Of a stretch of 64,000 nucleotides of DNA, positions 60,772 through 64,000 are shown piece by piece. The number at the start of each line of letters is the position of its first letter. The stretch's first letter is position 1. Source of the DNA: Erysipelotrichaceae bacterium (GTDB taxonomy: Bacteria; Bacillota_I; Bacilli_A; RFN20; CAG-826); NCBI GenBank assembly GCA_015058945.1, contig SVBF01000018.1, positions 62,001-126,000 of the forward strand, written 5' to 3'. Under the pieces are notes generated by a model. That model searched no databases. It was not told the DNA's origin and saw nothing but the letters and a program-made list of their open reading frames with translations. Made by a program: the position numbers and the translations under genes.

Positions 60772-62430
60772 TTATTCGACGACTTTCGCGTCGGCGATGA
60801 AGTTACGGGCGGAGTTCGCGGCCTTAGCGGCGGATTCGTAGCTCGGATAGGTCTCACCCATGAGCAAGAGCATGCCGTTATCGCTATAGAGACGGAACTG
60901 GTAACGGTTCTGCTTGTCTTTGGAAACGGTGATGTTCTCGCCGGAGAGGAGCTTCTCCTGGAGGTTGCCAAGCGCCTTCTTGAGCGCGGGCTTACCCGAA
61001 TAGGTGGAGGTGATGAAGAGCAATTCGCCGTTATTCGCGGTGAGGCTGCCTTGGAATTTGCCTTCCTCGTTCGTGGAGATGGTCATCTTGCCGTTCTGCA
61101 AGGGGCTCGCAGCGTCGAGGTCGAGATGCCATTCGCGATGTTCGGACTCGGGGATATCCTCGAGGACATTGATGCGATCGGTGTCATAGAACTTGAGGAC
61201 GGAGGCAAGGGCTTTCTCCGCACCGGCGGCGGTCGGGTAGATTTCGCCGGCGACGACCAAACGGGAGTCATTGCCGGTGAAGATGCGGAATTGACCGAAT
61301 TTGTTCTTGTCGGTGATGACCTTGTGGTTGCCTAGCGGAATGTTCTTCTTGAGGGTATCGATACCCGCGAGAGCGGATTCCTTCGTGCGATAAGGGTTGG
61401 AGACGATGAGGATCTCACCGTTGTTGGCTTTAAGGCGGTATTTGAAGAAGCCAGCCTCAGGGAATACTTCGTATTTGCCGACGGCTTTGCCTTTTTCGGC
61501 GGGCTTGACCGGGGCGACGACAGGAACGGGCTCAGGCTTCGGCTCGGGTTTGGGTTCGGCCTTAGGCGCCGGCTTCTTGGCTGGCTTTTCCTCGGCGGGT
61601 TTCTCCGCTTTCTTCGCGGGGGCTTTCTTCGCCGGCTTGGCTTTTTCTTCTTTTTTGGGCTCTTCGACCGGCGCTTCCTCGACGGGGGCGGGTTCTTCTT
61701 CCTTCACCTCGGGTTCGGGTTCAGGCTCAGGTTCGGGTTCCGGCTCGGGCTCAGGTTCGGGCTCGGGCTCAGGTTCGGGCTCGGGCTCTTCGGCCTTTTC
61801 TTCCACGATTTCTTCCTTCTCCTCTTCGACGGGAGCGGCTTCTTCCGCGGCAGGGACGGGTTCTTTTTTGGCCGGTTCCTCTTCTTTTTCTTCTTCCGCT
61901 TCTTCTTCACTTGCGGCGGCGATGGCATCTTTATCTTCCGCCTTGGTCAAAAGACGACGGGGGAAGGCGAAGGCGAAGATGAAGGCGAGAAGGCCAAGGA
62001 CGGCCAAGGCGATGGAGACGACCAAGAGGATGATGCCGAGAGTGGCAAGGTTCTTGTCGCCGATGCTGATCTGGTAGTAGCAGAGCGAGGTGAAGCCCGC
62101 GATCACGAAGGCAATGAGACCGACGATCGGGAGCAGGATGAAGCGGATCGAGCGCTTGGCAAAGACCACGATGAGCCCAACCAAGAACAAGAGGGCGCCG
62201 AGGTAAACGATACCGGCGGTGGCGATCATGAACATCTTGAGGTTCGCGTCAGCAGAGAACTGGAACGCTAAGCTCGCGATAAAGTTTTTGTAGGCGGCGC
62301 TGTCAGAGTTGAGCTGAATCGTCGACACGTTGGATTGGATCACGTAGATGGCGGCGAACACACCGACGGCGATAATCAACAGGGTGACGATGATGCTCGC
62401 CACGATTTTTTTGACTTCTTTTTTGTCCAT
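60772..62430 (-). CDS. Membrane protein with Glu/Pro linker and four DUF1508-like units
   Basis: The 552-aa protein has four membrane helices in residues 8-155, then a Glu-rich and (Glu-Pro)n linker (about 165-245) and an Ala/Lys/Pro stretch. C-terminally come four DUF1508 (YegP)-like units: FKYRLKANNGEILIVSNPY near 335, FRIFTGNDSRLVV near 380, FQGSLTANNGELLFITSTYS near 460, and FRLYSDNGMLLLMGETYPS near 515. The first, third and fourth keep the NGE/NGM turn. YegP-type domains are unexplained small beta-rich folds. The linker may project the domains from the membrane. A weak GAGGATA precedes the ATG. Confidence 0.85.
   Translation of the reverse strand: MDKKEVKKIVASIIVTLLIIAVGVFAAIYVIQSNVSTIQLNSDSAAYKNFIASLAFQFSADANLKMFMIATAGIVYLGALLFLVGLIVVFAKRSIRFILLPIVGLIAFVIAGFTSLCYYQISIGDKNLATLGIILLVVSIALAVLGLLAFIFAFAFPRRLLTKAEDKDAIAAASEEEAEEEKEEEPAKKEPVPAAEEAAPVEEEKEEIVEEKAEEPEPEPEPEPEPEPEPEPEPEPEPEPEVKEEEPAPVEEAPVEEPKKEEKAKPAKKAPAKKAEKPAEEKPAKKPAPKAEPKPEPKPEPVPVVAPVKPAEKGKAVGKYEVFPEAGFFKYRLKANNGEILIVSNPYRTKESALAGIDTLKKNIPLGNHKVITDKNKFGQFRIFTGNDSRLVVAGEIYPTAAGAEKALASVLKFYDTDRINVLEDIPESEHREWHLDLDAASPLQNGKMTISTNEEGKFQGSLTANNGELLFITSTYSGKPALKKALGNLQEKLLSGENITVSKDKQNRYQFRLYSDNGMLLLMGETYPSYESAAKAANSARNFIADAKVVE
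61709..61789. repeat. Glu-Pro coding tandem repeat
   Basis: Six-base degenerate repeats of the type GGTTCG/GGCTCG on the plus strand encode about 14 Glu-Pro dipeptides in the opposite strand protein. The repeat is short-period and in frame, and prone to length change by slippage. Confidence 0.85.
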
Positions 62431-62459
62431 TTTTCTATCCTCAGATTTCGTATTTGCGT

Positions 62460-63608
62460 TTATTTACGGATTTTTCCTTTAACGCTGTGGATGCGGTAGG
62501 AACCGCCACGGCTTTCCACCAAGCCTTTGGTGAAGGCGATGGCCTCGGCCTGTGTGTCGAAGACGCGGATCGCCTTAACACCCTTTGCGAGTTTGACTTG
62601 CCACCTTCCCGTAGCTTGCTGCTTGGTGATGTGGTAGGTGCGTGGCCCGGCCACCGGAGACGGGGCACTCGCGCGAATTTCAGGCCTAGAAGCAACGGTC
62701 GGAACCGGGCGGGATGGTCTCGGCTTCGGTTCGGGTTTGGGTTCTGGGTTCGGCGCGGGTTTCGGTTCTGGCTTCGGCTCGGGCTTGGGCTCAGGCTTCG
62801 GTTCTTCTGGTTCAGGCTCAGCCACGGGTGCCGGTTCGGCTTCTTTGGCAGGTTCGGCTTCGGGAGCTTTCTCCTCAGCAGGTTCCTCATAAGGCGGAAT
62901 ATCCTTGGGTTCTTCAGCTTTGGGTTCTTCCGGTTCGGCCTTTTCTTCCTTAGCCACGGCCTCCGCTTCCTTTCCGATGGAACGGAGCGCGAGGAGGATC
63001 AAAGCCAAGATGTAGGATCCGACGAGGATTCCGGCGCCCCAAGCGACGGTGATCCACCACTGCGCCATATCGAAATACATGAAGTCATAAAGACGCGGTT
63101 CGGCGGGGATGACTTTGAGGTTTATCAGCGTGCCCATGACGCCGAAATAGATGAGTCCGGGCAAAATGCCGGCGAAAGCGGCGCGCATGCGCAATCTCGG
63201 CTTATTCTCAAAGATAAAGGCGAGGATTCCGAGCACTGGTGCGACGAGGTGGACCCAAAGGTTGTAGCTCGGTTCATAGAGCAACGCCCAATTGTTTCCT
63301 TGCGGCGCCAAATAGGTAGCGACGATGATAAGGTCGGTTGCCGCGACGACGGTCGCCATGAGTTTGAGCACGGCGAAGAAGCGTGGCGCTTTCTTTCCAT
63401 TGAGCGTGGCGATGATCACAAAGATGTAGATCAGCGCGGCGAGCCCTAGGAAAGCGTTCGCCACATTGGTGAAGCCACGGAACGCCTCAATGTAGTTGAC
63501 CGGAGTTAGGTTCCAGAACCCAAAGAGCAGGTTCGAGATGCCAAATCCGACCGCGCCGACAATGAGGATGTTCAGCACTAGGCCCAGGATAAGTCTCCCT
63601 TTCTTCAT
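62460..63608 (-). CDS. Membrane protein with Pro/Glu/Lys linker and C-terminal DUF2188
   Basis: The 382-aa protein has about six membrane helices in residues 1-215, then an acidic and (Pro-Glu-Pro-Lys)n linker (about 220-315). At the C-terminus (about 325-382) is a DUF2188-like domain (YHITKQQATGRWQVKLAKGV, FDTQAEAIAFTKGLVESRGG). It copies the architecture of the 552-aa neighbour with a different small domain. The ATG has GGAGGG seven bases upstream. It follows an edge-cut membrane protein gene by 24 bases. Confidence 0.85.
   Translation of the reverse strand: MKKGRLILGLVLNILIVGAVGFGISNLLFGFWNLTPVNYIEAFRGFTNVANAFLGLAALIYIFVIIATLNGKKAPRFFAVLKLMATVVAATDLIIVATYLAPQGNNWALLYEPSYNLWVHLVAPVLGILAFIFENKPRLRMRAAFAGILPGLIYFGVMGTLINLKVIPAEPRLYDFMYFDMAQWWITVAWGAGILVGSYILALILLALRSIGKEAEAVAKEEKAEPEEPKAEEPKDIPPYEEPAEEKAPEAEPAKEAEPAPVAEPEPEEPKPEPKPEPKPEPKPAPNPEPKPEPKPRPSRPVPTVASRPEIRASAPSPVAGPRTYHITKQQATGRWQVKLAKGVKAIRVFDTQAEAIAFTKGLVESRGGSYRIHSVKGKIRK
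62718..62825. repeat. Pro-Glu-Pro-Lys coding repeat
   Basis: Degenerate 12-base units encode Pro-Lys-Pro-Glu in the protein on the opposite strand, followed by more irregular Pro/Glu codons. Similar in kind, but not in period, to the repeat at 61709-61789. Confidence 0.75.
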
Positions 63609-63632
63609 ATATTTATTCCCTCCATATATGAA

Positions 63633-64000
63633 TTACCCGATTTTCCCATTCATCATGCCCAGGATCAGGAACACGATACCGGCAATCAGAACAAGCAATA
63701 ATGGGATATAGATGAACATGCTGACTTTCTTCTTATAATCCTTATATAGGAAGAAGCCCCAGAAGCCCTCAAAAGCAGCGGCGATGAATAGGCCGATGCC
63801 GACGGGGGCGAACATAGTTAACGTCTCAGGGATGATGAAATAGACAAGCGCGATGCTGGCTTTGATTAAGGCGTCGAGGCCGACCATTCGCTTGAAGACC
63901 GCGGAACCGCGTTCGTCGCGGCCAAAGCGGGCGCAGACAAAGAAGTGCAGGACGAGTAAGGCGAGTGCGAACGGTGCGGCAATGAGATAGGTGCCATAGT
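63633..64000 (-). CDS. Membrane protein, C-terminal part (cut by window edge)
   Basis: The frame is open from base 64000 to the stop at 63633, giving the last 121 residues with the start outside the window. It holds three or four membrane helices (YLIAAPFALALLVLHFFVCA, IPETLTMFAPVGIGLFIAAA, FIYIPLLLVLIAGIVFLILG). No motif is recognised. It probably heads the unit with the two linker/DUF membrane proteins. Confidence 0.75.
   Translation of the reverse strand, partial: YGTYLIAAPFALALLVLHFFVCARFGRDERGSAVFKRMVGLDALIKASIALVYFIIPETLTMFAPVGIGLFIAAAFEGFWGFFLYKDYKKKVSMFIYIPLLLVLIAGIVFLILGMMNGKIG

Noticed and set aside
61709-61789. Short tandem repeats considered as a CRISPR array
   Set aside because: The period is 6 bases, in frame and with no spacers, so it encodes a Glu-Pro linker. 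No cas genes are present.
61397-62077. Gly-Ser-rich 226-aa plus-strand frame
   Set aside because: It is the reverse reading of the Glu-Pro linker; the GSGSGS pattern is an artefact of the repeat.

Overview
The window is a compact, GC-rich bacterial chromosome segment (roughly 55-60% GC by eye). It encodes about 53 protein genes, two of them cut by the window edges, and two tRNAs. TGA is used as a stop. The gene content looks like Bacillota, probably an uncultured Bacilli lineage related to Mollicutes: RqcH, CarD/CdnL, a CIRCE element at clpB, a lipoprotein-type ATP synthase b subunit as in mycoplasmas, PPi-type phosphofructokinase, PepF and TIGR02172-like kinases. No rRNA is present, so this placement is inference.

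Layout. 1-7.5 kb: an edge-cut gene, priA, gmk, then rqcH with a degenerate kinase-fold protein and a thioredoxin-like lipoprotein, and a convergent ATP-grasp protein. 7.6-14.6 kb: a complete F1Fo ATP synthase operon (atpI-like, B, E, F, H, A, G, D, C) on the minus strand. Its c subunit carries a Na+-type, two-carboxylate ion site. 14.7-30.2 kb: a giant lipoprotein, PPi-PFK, a TGS/uridine-kinase-like nucleoside kinase, glpK followed by three unusual genes (one a STAS-kinase fusion), pepP, yigZ, a CPBP protease, traX and trxA. 30.2-31.6 kb: an AT-richer patch with small orphan or decayed genes beside tRNA-Asp and tRNA-Gly. 31.8-36.5 kb: rdgB, yhhN, an MFS transporter, a membrane protein, carD and an orphan hypB. 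36.7-45.9 kb: a surface-protein locus with an anchored 307-aa protein, two distantly paralogous proteins of about 1,200-1,250 aa, and a membrane-bound Xre regulator between them. 45.9-55.4 kb: ruvX, pepF, a flavodoxin, clpB under CIRCE, a PI-PLC-like protein, and a TetR/flavoprotein unit. 55.5-60.7 kb: a FAD oxidoreductase, a zinc ribbon, and PRPP/nucleobase salvage genes (apt, upp, hpt, prs). 60.8-64 kb: membrane proteins with Glu/Pro/Lys linkers and DUF1508/DUF2188 domains.

Two signals stand out. First, about 19 promoter-proximal genes have a clear -10 box (TATAAT-like) ending only 6-10 nt before the ATG and no Shine-Dalgarno, while operon-internal genes usually have good Shine-Dalgarno sites. 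This implies pervasive leaderless mRNAs, unusual for Bacillota. Second, the AtpE sequence predicts a Na+-driven rotor of the two-carboxylate type. The best candidate for an undescribed system is the 36.7-45.9 kb surface locus.
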